The notes: generated by a model not told the origin, from the letters alone. A DNA stretch of 64,000 nt from Maylandia zebra (GCF_041146795.1 NC_135178.1:6764844-6828843); one strand, 5' to 3'. Counted from the first letter of the stretch, positions 37,075-52,000 are shown. Numbers and translations: made by a program.

Positions 37075-40000
37075 ATGTCTCTGAAACTACCTCGCAACTG
37101 GGACTTCAGCACCCTCAAGGCAGAGACAGCTCGCATAGGTAAGCCAGTGGCCGTGCTGCGTTCACTGACAGCCAGAGCAGATGCAAGGATTTTACATTTC
37201 AAATTCTAGAAACGAAACAGTTTTGTTCTTATCTAATGACGTGTAAACTTTAAACTGACCAACTGACATTCCAAGAAATCAGGGATCACATTCACATTTA
37301 CACCGCAAGATCTGTACCTTGTACAACAAAGATTTGTACCTCGTAGAAGAAAAAGTGGCCCTTTGATTTCTTTGCCTATAATTACATGTGGTATAACCAA
37401 AGAAGTCAAAGGTGGTTCATACTAGAAAACAAGCCGATAGCAAAGGCATAACAAGGGGGTTGTGTGGGTTTTTAAGCACAATGGCGAAGTTGACCACAGT
37501 TGCTTAACACCCCACTTTTTTTTGTTTTACACACCCCTCGTCGTAGACCATAGAATTCACGGTTTCAATTTACACAAAAAGCTTTAAGACTTTGCATCAC
37601 CTCTCTTGAGGGCCTCAGAGTAGCCCCCAGCGGCTGACCAAACAACGCTAATGCAAGGATATATTTTTAAAGTGTACAGCGTGCTAGACCCACTGATACT
37701 GTGCTCAGCGGTGTTTGCACAGGGTGGAATCAGTGCAGTACTTAATGGTGTTTCCTCTCAGGTTTTCAAGGCACGACAGGTTAGCACAGACACTAGCAGT
37801 GACTAGATGAGTTTCTACAGTACAGTCGTAACCATAATTTTTTTAAACTCTAATCTTTTTTTTTTTTTTTTTCTGCCATTGGTGTCAGCGTTGTTCAGTA
37901 CTGTGGAAGGAAGTAGCTGCCTGAGCGGCATCTATTTTATCTGCCTCACATGGATATTAATATCCCAGACTTGCGCCAGTATGGAAGTAGAACTTCCTCA
38001 ACTCTGGTGACCCTTCATGATTCTCCTCATGCTACCCTGAGATATCTTGTGTTAGGTAGTGGATGCTTCTTTTTCTTTTTGCTCTGGGACTAAAGTGATG
38101 CAGCCTTTCAACAGGAAACTGATGCAAGAGCTAAGTTCCTGTGGCTGTGTAACTTTGCCTACATACTGTATATGTAAGTGCAGGCTTGTATGATGTGCAA
38201 ATGTCTGCACAGTCATACTGCATCTGTCCTTTCATAAAGTATTGTAAAGGTCGAACACACACCTTCAGAGTCAATGTTAATGATGAGGAATAAGGCATTT
38301 GACCCAAGTACTTACCAATCCTTTAACAAATGTCATATGTTGACATTTTTGAAGATGTTCTTATTTTACAGGATTAAATGAGAACATTGAACGCCTCTCT
38401 ATTAAATATGAAGCTTCAGACTGAAGGTGTTTAACTTGTGTTACAAAGGAAGAACCTGCAGAGCCTCTGAAAGTCCTAAAGTACAGACATTTAAATTGGG
38501 CACCAGCAAGCTAAAACTGCATTGCATAACTTCTCTGTGTATGGTCTAAGGAGCTTGGAAAGAAAAGTGTCTGGACTTCTTTAAGTTGAGAGGTGAAACG
38601 TCTTCAAGCAACTTAAAGAAGTCCAGACACTTTTCTTTCCAAGCTCCTTAGACTACGATGACCTGGGTGACTGAGAACCTTCACAGACATATCCTCAGAG
38701 ACATATAGTACTTTACCAAAAGTCTTTAGCCACCCCTTATTTCTTTGAATTTTGCAAGTAAAAGTGCAGTTCTGCTGAAAAATGTGCAAACATTACATAG
38801 ATGTATACAGTTTGGCATGACTTTCACAATAGGCATCAACATAGCTTGAACTGTCTTAGGCAGCTTTCTAATTTTTTTTAAGCTGTCTTCAGGAATTCTC
38901 TAGTCTTCTTTAAGGACATTTAATGTTGGCTGCTTTTTGTTCTGCTCCCTACATAATTCCAAGGTCAAGATAATTCCACACTGATTCAATAATGTGGCCA
39001 TCCGGGCACGGGGAGACCAATCCATGACTGATAGCGTCATGTTTGTAGCTAAAAGGACTTAGGGAATCACTTTGTTGGTGAAATATACTGTTTTGTGCCT
39101 GTCAGGGTGAGTTATCTTTGGCATTTGGCATATATTCAATAAAAAATGGGAACAAATCCTGTGTTTCTGTGGCAGGCCTGCAGAGAAGTGCCCAAAGCAA
39201 CATTTAAAATTGGTTCTGTTATATCTACACACAACTGTGGTTCATCCCTGGAATTAAGTTCCTTTTTTATGCTGGAATTACTTATAGGTCAGTGTTAAGT
39301 GGATTAAAAAATAGGTTCACGGACTGGACTCTAACGTCAGAGAGTTATTGCTCAAGACCAAATTACAAGGAAATTCAGCTCCTTGAAAATAGAATATAAA
39401 GAAATGAGATGAAGAAATGGGATGACTTAAGACTTCTGTACAGCACTGTAAATGATTTTTTAAAAATAATTCACTAATAATAAATAAATTGTACCAGGGA
39501 ATGAAATATCTCGTAACTTGTGATCAAACCCTGACTTTAGAGGAACTTTGCAGAAAATAGCCAGTCAAGTTCTCTTAAACATAAATACTTTCACTAGCTC
39601 CATAATCCTCATTATATAACACAACAGTGATCTTTTTAAAGGTGGTTCTGTAATTGTACAACATTATAATTAGCAAGTTTGAAGGGTTTCATGTCTCTCT
39701 GTTGAGTGTGAAGTTTAATTGAGAGCCAGTTAGCTTATTAGCATTAGCAAGCTTTGTTTGCTAATGCTTTGCCAGGATAAAGATTAGGGAAAAAGGTTAA
39801 CCTGGCTCTACAGAGAGTTAAACTATAAATGTCACTGCTACACTGTAATATATCGGCATTTACAACAATTTCCAGTTTAACAAAAAAACAAGCAAACAAA
39901 GCCAGTTAAAAAAACATGATCTGGGACAGGCTAGCTTTTGTCCCATCTTCTGGTTTCATGCTTGGTGGTGTCTTACTTCTATTTAGCACAAAACTATAAG

Positions 40001-43000
40001 AATGAGATCAGTTTCCTCAGCTAGCTTATGGCAACAACATATAAAGTATTCTTTGAAAAGAATCAGGCTTTTAAAGTAAAATATTTATTATAAGTATTTG
40101 TTTGGTCCTACTTTTATCCGGTCTGATCACAAGCCGTCATAAAACGAGGCTAGGCAACTACATTTATTGATGGTAGTCACATTTATACACTTGAGCAGAA
40201 ATATGTAAATTGGTAAAATTACAATTATCAGTTCGATATGAAACTCTTCACAGTCTGTGTAAAACTGAGCATCATACTTCCCCGAGTCCATCTTGACTTG
40301 AAAGTGTTGGATTTATCGCAAAATCTTCTAAATAGTGGTTATTGGACACATCTCTGAGGTGCTGTGGAAATCTGGCTAGTCACGATATGAAGTGACATTA
40401 AAGGAACTTTATGTTTGTCAGCTGAGGGTGGGGTGTGACATCAGTCGATGTGTGTGGGCTCACATTTCCTCAACTTTAACTTTCCACTAATCAGGGTGGT
40501 GCTATTAAAATGAGACCAAAGGACTCTAAAGCTTGTAGGTGGAGACCTTCAAAGTGTACCAGGCCTCCGGCAATGATGTGGCTACTTCCTGTTTACCCCA
40601 CTGTGGCCCTTCTCCTTCTCTTTTTACTCTGTCATCTTGCCTAACAAGACACAGAGAATTAAAGAAACACTGAGAAAATGGGCTCAGTCTCAGTCCAGCT
40701 ATCTCTGGTCCTACCTCGCTGTCTGGGACTCAAACCGTCTGTGGTTTAGTCTGTGCTCACTAGGCCGCCTACACGTCACCTTTGTTCTTTCATCACTCCT
40801 CGTGCTCTCTAGTGTCACAGGTGATGTGACATTATCTGTCCATAACTTAACCACTAACCTTTCCATCATATTGTTTGGTGGTCAGTCTACTGCTATTTAT
40901 GTTAGTACAATCACAGCTGCATTCATGCACCTTCCACAGGAAACTGGTCAGCTTAGACCAGCAGTTTCCTGTCAGCTTGAAACTCAATAGCTGAGGAACA
41001 AAAATAGTATACAGCGAGCTGCTGTCTCAGCCCTGATAGGCTGATGCATATTCATATCAAAAAAGAGGAAGTGCTCTGCTGAAGTTGAGTACCGCTGGTG
41101 TTTTGGTAATATTTCATCGCTCTGGCTGTGACACAGCACGCTGGGCGCTGTTGTTCTTGACGTTTTTACAAGCTGCCTCCTTGTGGTGTTTGGCAGCGCG
41201 GTCCAAGAGTGTGATACCTGGAGAGGGAGGCCCAGGCCAGGGCTCGCCGCGCTCCTACAGGTCCATGGAGAGGCCGCTGAAGGCCGGCTGGCTGAAGAAG
41301 CAACAGAGGTCTTTAGTGAAGAACTGGCAGCAGCGCTACTTTGTTCTGAGAGGAAGCACTTTGACTTACCACAAAGATGATAAGGAGACTACTGTCCAGG
41401 TAAGGCTGACCTTACCAGATTAATCCAGATTTTCAAAATTATTCATTTCTATATCCACTTTGGCCTTTGTTAGAATAAAATCACTTCCAAAACAAGTCAT
41501 TCACATGTTATATATATTTATGTATTTAAAAGAAGTTCTTATGATGACAAGACATCAAAGTTATTTCCATGTCCCAGTTTCTTATTGAAGCTACGCTTCT
41601 TTTATGCAGTGGTTAAGCGTGGAGATAAGCACAGATAAAACCGAATCATCATTCCTGTCACATAAACTATTTTTGCAATAAATGCATTTATTCATAATTA
41701 AATGCACACGTTAGTAGAAGAATTCATCCGTTAATAAGAAATGTGTCTTTTATCAAGTCTAATTAAGACCACAAACTTACTGCTAGCTGTGTGGCTAACC
41801 TTACACATTTCCTGTAGAGAAAACAACTGATGCAGGAAGCCTCACATGAAAGACCTTCTGCCATTGAAAGAATTTTAATATTGCACATTTATGTTTGATT
41901 TAAAGCCACGTTTTGCATGTATACATCTGTAACGTTCATCTCTGAAAAAGCTAAGTTTTGTTGGTATGCTGTAGCTCTGTCTGGGCCAAAAAGCAAACCT
42001 TCAGAAAGATGATGCCATAAATAATTACATGTTTTATATTGTAATAGCCGGCTTAACCTGTACTGTAATCGCAAACGCTCAAAGAAATAAAAAAGATGCG
42101 AGAAAAAGTATCTTAAAAATTCCTTTAAAATGTCTTCCTTCCTTTGAGTTGCATAAAGAGGTTATTTATATTTATATATATATATCAGTGCCTAAACGTA
42201 AAATGTTGCTCCGTTTATTTCTAATGTTTCAGGGTTAGCGTGCACATCACGCTATTACCAATGGAATCATTGGCTAAAAGCCAGCAGCCAACCAACGTCT
42301 GCTTGTCTGCCACAGTCAGCACTTTCCACTGATGTCCACTGATGTTGTAGTGTCCTGTGTGGGTGTGTCAGGGAAGTTCCAGATTTGGATGTTAGCTGAA
42401 ATACCAGGCATCAGTTCCACTCGCAGCTCAGATGCTCAGGTTCTGTTTTATCTGCCTTCAAGTCAGAATCGCAAAGCTGACACTAAGTATGCCGTGTCTG
42501 ATGGATGGATCGATAGCTGCTATGTTAGCAGAAAGAAGTGTGCACAGTCACGCTCTGCTCAGTGATAAAATAAAGACCTGCACTCCAAACCTCAACCCAT
42601 TATTCTGATGCTTATCTACGTCTATCACTGCTTGTCATGCAATTGAAAAGACTCATTTGCATTCTCATTTCAATAGTTACATTATGGTATTTTGCAAAGG
42701 TGCATGATTAAATTACTCATCACCGTCTATAGCAATTGAAAACTACTATACTGCTTAAAATCCTACTGGAATTGAACTTCTTAATAAGGTAGTTGAGTCG
42801 ACTTAATGAGCACTTTGTAACTTAACCGTAACTACATGTTGGTATTCATTATAAAATGAAGGCAAGCAAATTGTTATTATTGTCTGAGCTCTGAAAACGT
42901 AGTTTTGTTTGCAGCGAAACTGGTGTAGCAAAAAGTGGTCAAAGTTATCAACCATATCAAGGTGTGAAACAAGAAGAAACAAAGCAGCGTTTTATTTCCT

Positions 43001-46000
43001 TAGATATAAAATGTAATTAGGACTGCATGTTGCCAGCTGTAGCTGCTCCTAACCTCTTCTGTTGTAAGTGATTTGTCTCCTGCAAAAGCACAAAATTGAG
43101 GATTTACTCCAAAAGCCTTCCAAAAGCCTTCTGTTTTAATAATGTTTTAGTTTTAATACTTAGGGGGGTTGAGGGTAATGGTAGATAGAGGAAGTGAAAA
43201 CAGAGGCTAGGGCTGTTAGTTCTCTGTCATAAACAGTGAACATTAATGCATCTTAAACTACATCAGCTTGTAAGCATTTAAATAGTAATAATAAGCAACA
43301 AAAGCACCTGTTTAGGCCTTCCCACTGCACACACAGCATGAATACCAACTGCTTGTTAAAGGGTAAATGTAAGTATGTGTGTGAATTGTGCTGGTTGGTT
43401 CTTGGCAATGAAGGACTTTACAATTCTGAGTGTGTTTGTGCTTATGTGATCTGGCCTGCAGGGAGTCATCCAGCTGCGCTTCAGTAAAGTTAACGAACTC
43501 CCCCCGAATTCAGATGACCCTGGAAAGTACCTCTTTGAGATCATACCACGTAAGTAACACACTCAACACTCACAATTGAGACCTTACATGATATTTTTAC
43601 TCCAAGACCTAAAGAGGATTTTTTTTTTTTTAGGGGAATCCCTTCATTGTCATTGGACAGCAGAAACCTTTTTATATTTCCTGTTATATTTCTTGTTTCC
43701 TGTTTGTTTGACAGGCTCAACTGGAGACAGAGAGCGATGTCCCCATGTGTTGATGGCAAACTCCCAGAGTGACATGGAGGAGTGGGTGCGCACCTTGCGC
43801 AGAGTCATCGGAGCGCCAACAAGTGGAGGTTCAGTAAAATCTGTCAAAGATTATTAAACTGAAACAATCCTGTTTGACTGATGAAATTAAAAACTTGGAC
43901 GTTGTCGGCAAATTCAGCTGAGATAAGTGGACTAACGGTGCTCTCATATTTGACCTTTGACAACGTGATGCTACAGTCAGCTGCTGTTTAGCTTAGCTAA
44001 TCAAAAGGAATGGAAACAGAGGAAAACAGCTAGCCTGGCACCGTCCAAAAGTAAAACACTTAATCGAACAAAAAAACGAAAAAAACATCCATGTCAGCAA
44101 GGCTTTGCTAAGCTTCGTGTAAAAGAGGAAGTCATCAATCTAGCTAGTAGTCAAAACATATTACCTACCCATAAAAACACAATATTTCAAAATATTTGAA
44201 TCAGAATCAGAATACTTTATTGGAAATTATTTTCCATTACAGTGCTGCATTATAAACAAACATTAACAAAGACAGACAGTACACTAACTAAGAATAGCAC
44301 AATATAAACAAGCATATATATACATAAAAGTCACTTATTAATTAATAGCTGAAAAAACATTTGCTATAACAACGTGATATTTATTTTAAGGTCTTGTATT
44401 AGTAGTGTTTGAAGGTAGATTAGCCGAGGCTAGAGCCTAGCATCAGACAGAATCAAACTAGCTGTTTTCTCATGTCAGTCAGTAAATCCTTGCGGTTTTG
44501 ACAGAAACCTTGAAAATGGGAAACATTTTAAAGCATTATGTTTGTTGCCAATGGTTCTCTGCATTCTTGTGTTCATGAAATATGAAGCTCACAAACTGAA
44601 AAAAGCTTTGTCAGACTAAAATAACACAGCAATGGTCAATCTTTAGTTCCCCAAGCTATGGATGCCAAATCTAAAAGGGTAAACTCACCGAGGATAACAG
44701 AGAAGTCAGTATTGCTGGGGCAGTTTTGCTTGCGTTTGACTTACTATTACACTTCATCTGCAGTAACAAATAGTAATAATGAAAGTCATTTTCAGAGCAA
44801 GTGCACTGCGTTTTCTGACAAGTATCCATGTGGGGCTAAAAGAAAGAGAACAGCCAGCATGACAGTTGCTAAATCGAGGACATCCACTCAGAGTTACACA
44901 ATTTCTCGGTTTCATTTGACAAACTAGGCCATTTTTAATTTGATTCACTTGCACAATTTCAGGTTCAAAGGGCCATGAATAGCCACTCTGAAGGAGGCTG
45001 ATGCATGCTAATAGACAATTGTTTACCTTGATTTCACAGTTCCTATATTTTATGGTGAAAGATAATTGTAAAAATTAAGCAATTATAAGATAAGATCATC
45101 TTTATGATTAAAAGATATATATAGTATATGCAATGTAGTGTCAAATGGGGTCAGATGAGTGTATAGAGACCTGCTGTAGTAAAGTTCAAAGTGGGGACAG
45201 ATCATATGTTCTTCAGAGAAGACACATTTGACGCTTGTAGAAGGTTTAGTTGCAGCTGTAGAAGCTGTATCACTTTCTAGAAGGGTGTGGGTAAAAGAAA
45301 AGGAATGACCAGGCTGAGAGGAATCATTGACTACTGCAGGCTTTCTGCTGGAGTCTGCCAGTGTAGATGTTCGTGATGGGGGCTTAGTGTGCTTCTGCTT
45401 CTCTCACCACCCGCTGCAGGTTTTTTCTGTCCTCCACTATACAACAGTAGGTCAGGAGGCAGTTTTAGTTATCTTAGTTCTATAATTTCACCACAACAAA
45501 GTGTGATATTATTTCAATGACAGTTCAAATACCAAATATCCATAAATATCCTACTGTAGAGTAGTCATGTTATTAATAAAGGTCTACACATTTATATCTG
45601 TGAGTGATATTCACAGGCTAATTTTACTTAACAGCTTCATTAGTAGGCAAAAATATTGTTGCAGCTCAATCCAGATTTTTAGAGCCAAAAGATTATAGTG
45701 GTGTAATTTAAAATGCAGTAATATTGGGTTTTTCTGCTGGTCTTTAACCTTCCCAGTATAAAGTCTGTGTGATGTGTCAAGTCATATCATGTTAGTGTGA
45801 AAACTGAGCAGCTCATATTTGAGTGCATTCACGCTTGTGAGCTGGAAACTCCTGTACTCGAAACTATGGAGTATTTCTAGTAATGTGTTTGAAACAGATT
45901 ATTTCCTGCTGTGTGCAAATTTAAAGAAAACTGATGTCAAAAATAAATGTTTTTTTAAGAAATGTAAAGAAATGAGAATTGCTCTCTCGATATAAATGTT

Positions 46001-49000
46001 TTTATTCAACCAAATCGAGTGATTAAGCATTAAGCATTGCCCTACGATCACCTGTTCACTAACATGAAAAGGGACAATAGCTGTTTTATAAATCATTTAT
46101 CTAACTATGCCAAATATCTTTGCTCTCCGTATGTCTGCAGTGTTTGGAAAGAGTCTCATGGACACTGTGACATATGAGCAGCGCTTCGGACCTCAAATGG
46201 TCCCAATCCTGGTGCAGAAGTGCGTGGAGTTCATCAAAGAACATGGGCTGGACGAAGAGGGGATCTTCCGCCTCCCTGGTCAGGATAATGCTGTCAAACA
46301 GTTCAGAGATGCCTTTGATGCAGGAGAGAGGCCCTCCTTCCCCAGGTAATGACCTCACTATTCTCTCTATAGTCATTTAAGACATGGGAGATATGAGATT
46401 ATCATTGCATCTGACCCTGGAAAACTGAGCACATCTTCGAGCTTCCATAGGAATTATGGGGTAGGATGAGTGGCAGCCAGGTGCTGCTAATCAAATGAAC
46501 TTGATTAGGCAAGGCAAGGCAAGGCAAATTTATTTGTATAGCACAATTCAACAACAAGGTGATTCAAAGTGCTTTACAGAGACATTAGAAACAAAAACAA
46601 ATAAAAAGCATGATTTAAAATTGAATAAAACAAGCAAACAAACAAACTAACTAAACACACATATTTCACACCTGTTCGCGCGATCTGAACCCTTATCGTA
46701 AGGGGAGCTACCAGTCCTTCTGTGGACGAGCTACTTTCTATTTTAAATTCCCTGAATTTAAAATACTCTCTAGACCCAGTCTAGACCCAGTTGGGGAGCT
46801 ACCCAGAGCTCTAAACCCACTTAACAAACAAACAAACAAACAAACAAACAAACAAAACAGTATATAAAATCAAAACAGATAAAATCAGAACAGTAGATAA
46901 AATCAGTAGTTAATGTAAGTTTTGACATTTAAGCTTAACAAACAAACAAAACAGTATATAAAATCAAAACAGATAAAATCAGAAATAGATAAGATCAGTA
47001 GTTAGTGTAAGTTTTGAAATTTAAGCTTAAAAGTGTGGATTTGGTGCTTTATTCAAATGCAGCTGAGAACAGGTGATTTAAATCAACCTGGATTTAAATA
47101 AACTGAGTGTTTCAGCTGATCTGAGGCTTTCTGGGAGTTTGTTCCAGATATAAGGAGCATAAAAGCTGAATGCAGCTTCTCCGTGTCTGGTTCTGACTCT
47201 GGGAACTGATAAAAGACCGGATCCAGATGACCTGAGGGATCTGGAAGGTTCATACTGGGTCAGGAGGTCACTGATGTATTTTGGTCCTAAACCATTCAGA
47301 GCTTTATAGGCCAGCATCAGAACTTTAAAGTCTATCCTCTGACGGACAGGCAGCCAGTGTAAAGACCTCAGAGCTGGACTGATGTGGTCCACTTTTTTGG
47401 TCTTAGTGAGGACTCGAGCAGCAGAGTTCTGAATGAGCTGTAGTTGTCTGACTGATTTTTTAGGTAGACCTGTAAAGATGCTGTTACAGTAATCAAGCCT
47501 ACTAAAGATGAATGCATGGACTAGTTTTTCCAGGTCCTGTTGAGACATCAGATCTTTTATCCTTGAAATATTCTTGAGGTGATAGTAAGCTGATTTTGTT
47601 ATTGTCTTAATGTGTTTTTCTAAGTTTAGGTCTGCATCCATCACTACACCCAAATTTCTCGCCTGGTTTGTGGTTTTTAGATGTATAGATTGAAGTTCTC
47701 TGGTGACCTGTAATCGTTTTTCTTTGGCGCCAAAGACTATTACTTCAGTTTTGTTTTTGTTTAGTTGGAGAAAATTGTGGCACAACCAGTCATTAATTTC
47801 CTCAATGCATTTACCAAGAGCCTGTACAGGGCCTCGGTCTCCTGGTGACATTGTGATATATATTTGTGTGTCATCTGCATAGCTGTGGTAGTTTATTTTG
47901 TTGTTCTTTATAATCTGTGCCAGTGGGAGCATGTAAATGTTAAACAGAGGGGGTCCCAAGATGGAACCTTGGGGAACTCCACATGTGATACTTGTCTGCT
48001 CGGATGTGAAGTTACCTATTGATACAAAGTATTTTCTGTTTTCTAAGTATGTTTTGAACCAGTTTAGTACAGTTCCTGAGAGACCTGCCCAGTTCTCCAG
48101 TCGTTTGAGTAATATGTTGTGGTCAACTGTATCAAATGCTGCACTGAGATCCAGTAAAACTAGGACTGACATTTTTCCACTGTCTGTGTTCAGACATATG
48201 TCATTAAACACTTTTGTCAGAGCGGTTTCAGTGCTGTGGTTCTGTCTAAAACCTGACTGGAAGGCATCGTAGCAGTTATTCTGTTTTAAGAAGTAATTGA
48301 GCTGTTGAGAAACTGCTTTTTCAATGATCTTACTTAAAAATGGGAGATTTGATTAACTGATTATCAGCAAGTGTGTGCACATCTATAAATGCAGAAACTT
48401 TCGAGCATTCAGGTGTGTTAACACAATACCACAATCTTCCCAGGACTAAAGCGAATAATGGCCCGATTGTATTGGCCGGATGTGCGCCAATGGTGCGGGT
48501 CCTGCCCTGAGTGTCAGCTGGTGAACCTACATCTCGGTCTCTACAGGCCTCAGTTAGCATATTATATGTTGAGAACACAACATAACGAGTATGGCTGCTT
48601 GAAAGTGTTCTCAGGAGAAAGCCTCTTCTCTCTAAAAAGTCCTCGGTAGCACAGCCCAGCTTTGCAAAGTTGCATCTGAAACAACCACTTCTGCAACAAT
48701 GTGGAGATGTTTGGCCATGTTTGGTGGAGGGGTGATGACTTGGGCTTGTTTTATTGCCACTTGTCCTGGGCACCTTGCAGTCATTGAGTCAACCATAGTC
48801 TCCTCTGTATACCAAAGTATTCTAGAGCAGCAGGTAAAACAGAAAAGAATGAAGCAAAGTGGCAAAGACCAGATCTCAACACTACTGAAATGCTTGGCAG
48901 GACCTTAACAGAGCTGTGCATAAACGAATACCCACAAACCTTAATGAAGTTAAACAATGTAGTAAAGAAGAGTGGCCAAAATGTCTTCACAATGATGTGA

Positions 49001-52000
49001 AAGATTGATAAATTACTTCATGTTTTGCTACTATATAAGCTAATGAATCATTGGGTGCATTTAGCTCATCACAGCAGTCCCGTGAAAAGGACAGCAGCAT
49101 GAATTTCATATAGAATTCACAGGAAATAGTGAGTGTAAAGTTGTTATGGCACGAATTAATTATCACATCTTAAAGAAACTTTAAGACGCAGTAAATGTGC
49201 TTCAAACAAATTTAGCTGTCTCGATAAGAGCCACTTCCATAAAAGGAGACGAATATCCTAACCTCAATCAATCAACAGCATCAGCTCTTTTTTTTTTCTT
49301 CTTCTTCTGAGAAAGCAAGGAGAGATGAGAGAGATGTAGTGAGAAGTTGATAGATTTGTGTCTGCTCAGAGCTGAGGGTGATACCACATCCTGTTCTGGC
49401 AGGCACAGGGGAGGACGCCTTTATTACTCAACATCACAAGCTCCTCCGACAGAAAACTGTAGATGAAAACATCCATTTAACTTAACTTGCTTGTTTGTCT
49501 GTAATCTAATGTGAGTAGAGTCAGGGAACATGAGTTTTGAGCCAACCGACAGATACTTTGCAACAAAAATCAAAGGCAAGGCCTCGAGTTTCCCTCTTGA
49601 ACTGCACTCTTGTCACAGTTACAACAGCAAACTCCGTACAAGAGACCCAGACCCTGTTTATGCTACACACCACCATGTCAAGATTATTTGTCCGTCCAAG
49701 AAAATATTTACACATATCTTAGTGTGATTGAAAGCATAATTGTGCAAAGCCTTTCATGATGTGCAGATAAACTCAAGAGCTTCCACACCAGTCAGCCAAT
49801 CTGCATGCCTATGGTTTATTCTCGCTGGGTAATGAGTATCGTTTAAATTGCCACAGCGACACAGATGTCCACACGGTGGCGTCACTACTCAAGCTGTACC
49901 TGCGGGAGCTGCCTGAACCTGTGGTCCCCTGGAGTCAGTACCAAGACTTCCTGGACTGTACCAACCTCCTGGACTCCACCAGCTCTGAGGTGCACTTAAT
50001 TTAAACACACTGCAAGATGAATACAGAGCTGAGCGTACATGTGGACAAGAAGTGGATATCCTCTGATGTTTTGAGCGTATGTATCCTTTAAACTGGTTGC
50101 TTGCATGTGTTTTCAGGGCTGGGAGAGGTTGAACAAAGAAATTGCTCTGCTCCCCAGAGTAAACTACAATCTTCTCAGCTACGTTTGTCGGTGAGTAGAT
50201 GCTGAAGGACGTCATTACATCCAAACTTGAAAATAACTTAATATGTTTAAAAGAAAGACACCCGTACATCTACCAGATCCTACAGAGACCCTCTGGTCCA
50301 TCACCCCAGTGTTGTTTTGAGATCAGCCTCTCGGTCTGAGACATACTATCCTGTGTCTGGTTACGTGTCCTGTTGTTTTTCAGATTCTTGTTTGAGGTAC
50401 AGCTACACTCTAAGGTGAATAAGATGAACGTGGAGAACTTGGCAACTGTGATGGGCATCAACCTGCTGAAACCTCAGATAGAAGATCCTATCACTGTGAT
50501 GAAGGGTGAGGACACACAGCTCACTGATGTACCTGTTTTGGTTCATCTTAAAAGACCCCAGTTTCAGCTGTGTTTCTGTTAGATATATTAGGAAACAACA
50601 AGAGACAACAACAGTGTGTTTGCTCAGATAAACCAGTCTTGGTGTACCATTTAGATACTTTTGTAATATTTAGCACATCTACTTCCAAGTAGATTCTACC
50701 TCTGCTTGTTTTCGGCTCCTTTTTTCAGCCAGTGATCTCATGTCTCTGTAACGATCTGTCTGAATTGCATAAACCCATCCAAGTAAATATTGAAGACTGA
50801 AGAAAGTGTATCAAAAATGAGAATAAAAGCCAAAAGATAAGAGCTTTTGATCATAATCTTTTCACATTTCTGTTCTTCACAGCGACTCCTCAGATCCAGA
50901 AGCTGATGACGGTGATGATCAGACGACATGAGACTCTGTTTCCTCTTTCCAAAGATGTGCTTCCCCCCTCTCCTTCAAACAAGGCAGAGAGCCAGAAGAA
51001 TGCTCCCCGAAGCTTTGTGGGCTGGGAGTCTGCAGAGGTACGAGCCTTTAGCCGCACATTAGGCTTTTGCAACGAGCTTGTTAGTGTGTCAAAATGACTC
51101 GTTATTTTACTGAAATTTGAATTTATAAAATATTTAAACTAGCTTTTTCATAAGAATTTATATATGTGACAAACAACAGAGCTAGTTTATTAACAAAAGT
51201 GGCTACAGAACAATGGCAATTACCAGGTGGCTGGTTGATGTTGGGAAATACTTGACACGTGACATCGATATGATAAACCAGAGGTGGGACCAAGTCATTG
51301 TTTTGCAAGTCTCAAGTAAGTCTCAAGTCTTTATCCTCAAGTCTCAAGTCAAGTCTCAAGTAATGTCAGGCAAGTCAGAGTCGAGTCTCAAGTCACTGGT
51401 GTAAAAGTCCGAGTCAAGTCACAAGTCTGAAACTTTGAATTTCAAGTCCTTTCGAGTCTTTAAAAAAAAAACGAAAAAAAGCATGTTGCAGTTATGCTAA
51501 ATGTAAATATTAGACCATGTAATTTTTTAATCTGTGTTTTTCTCAACACATGACAAAATAGTGAACTTAGAAAATATACACAAATTGTGAAATTGCACCT
51601 CTTTAAAATGCAGCTCAATTAAACCTAGCTCCAAGAATAATTTTCACCGACAGTTCTGAGATAAGCTGCATGTTATTCTTGGATGCGGTTGTAGGACCGG
51701 CTTTAAAATCGCATGACAAAAATATCATACATAAATAAATGATATATTTTTTTAAAATATCATTTAAAAAAAAAACTGCATCACCAACGTAGCCTTGAAA
51801 ACATTTGCTAGTTAGATGAAGTCAGCTATCTCATCTTAGCATATTTATATGCATATTTATAATCATACGGTTCTTGGAGTGAGTGCATACACTCATGAAG
51901 TTTAGTAACTTCAGGTCACTGCAACAAGCCCAGGTACAGTTTACTGACGGATGGGTGCAGGACCTTGAAATGCACCGTGTAGAACGAAAGACCATCGTAC

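Noticed and set aside
41085..41196. Open frame continuing upstream of arhgap25 exon 2, possible alternative N-terminus
   Set aside because: Its opening codon is TTG, there is no ATG in frame near it, and a good acceptor (tggcag) plus a matching exon 1 at 37075 explain the N-terminus.
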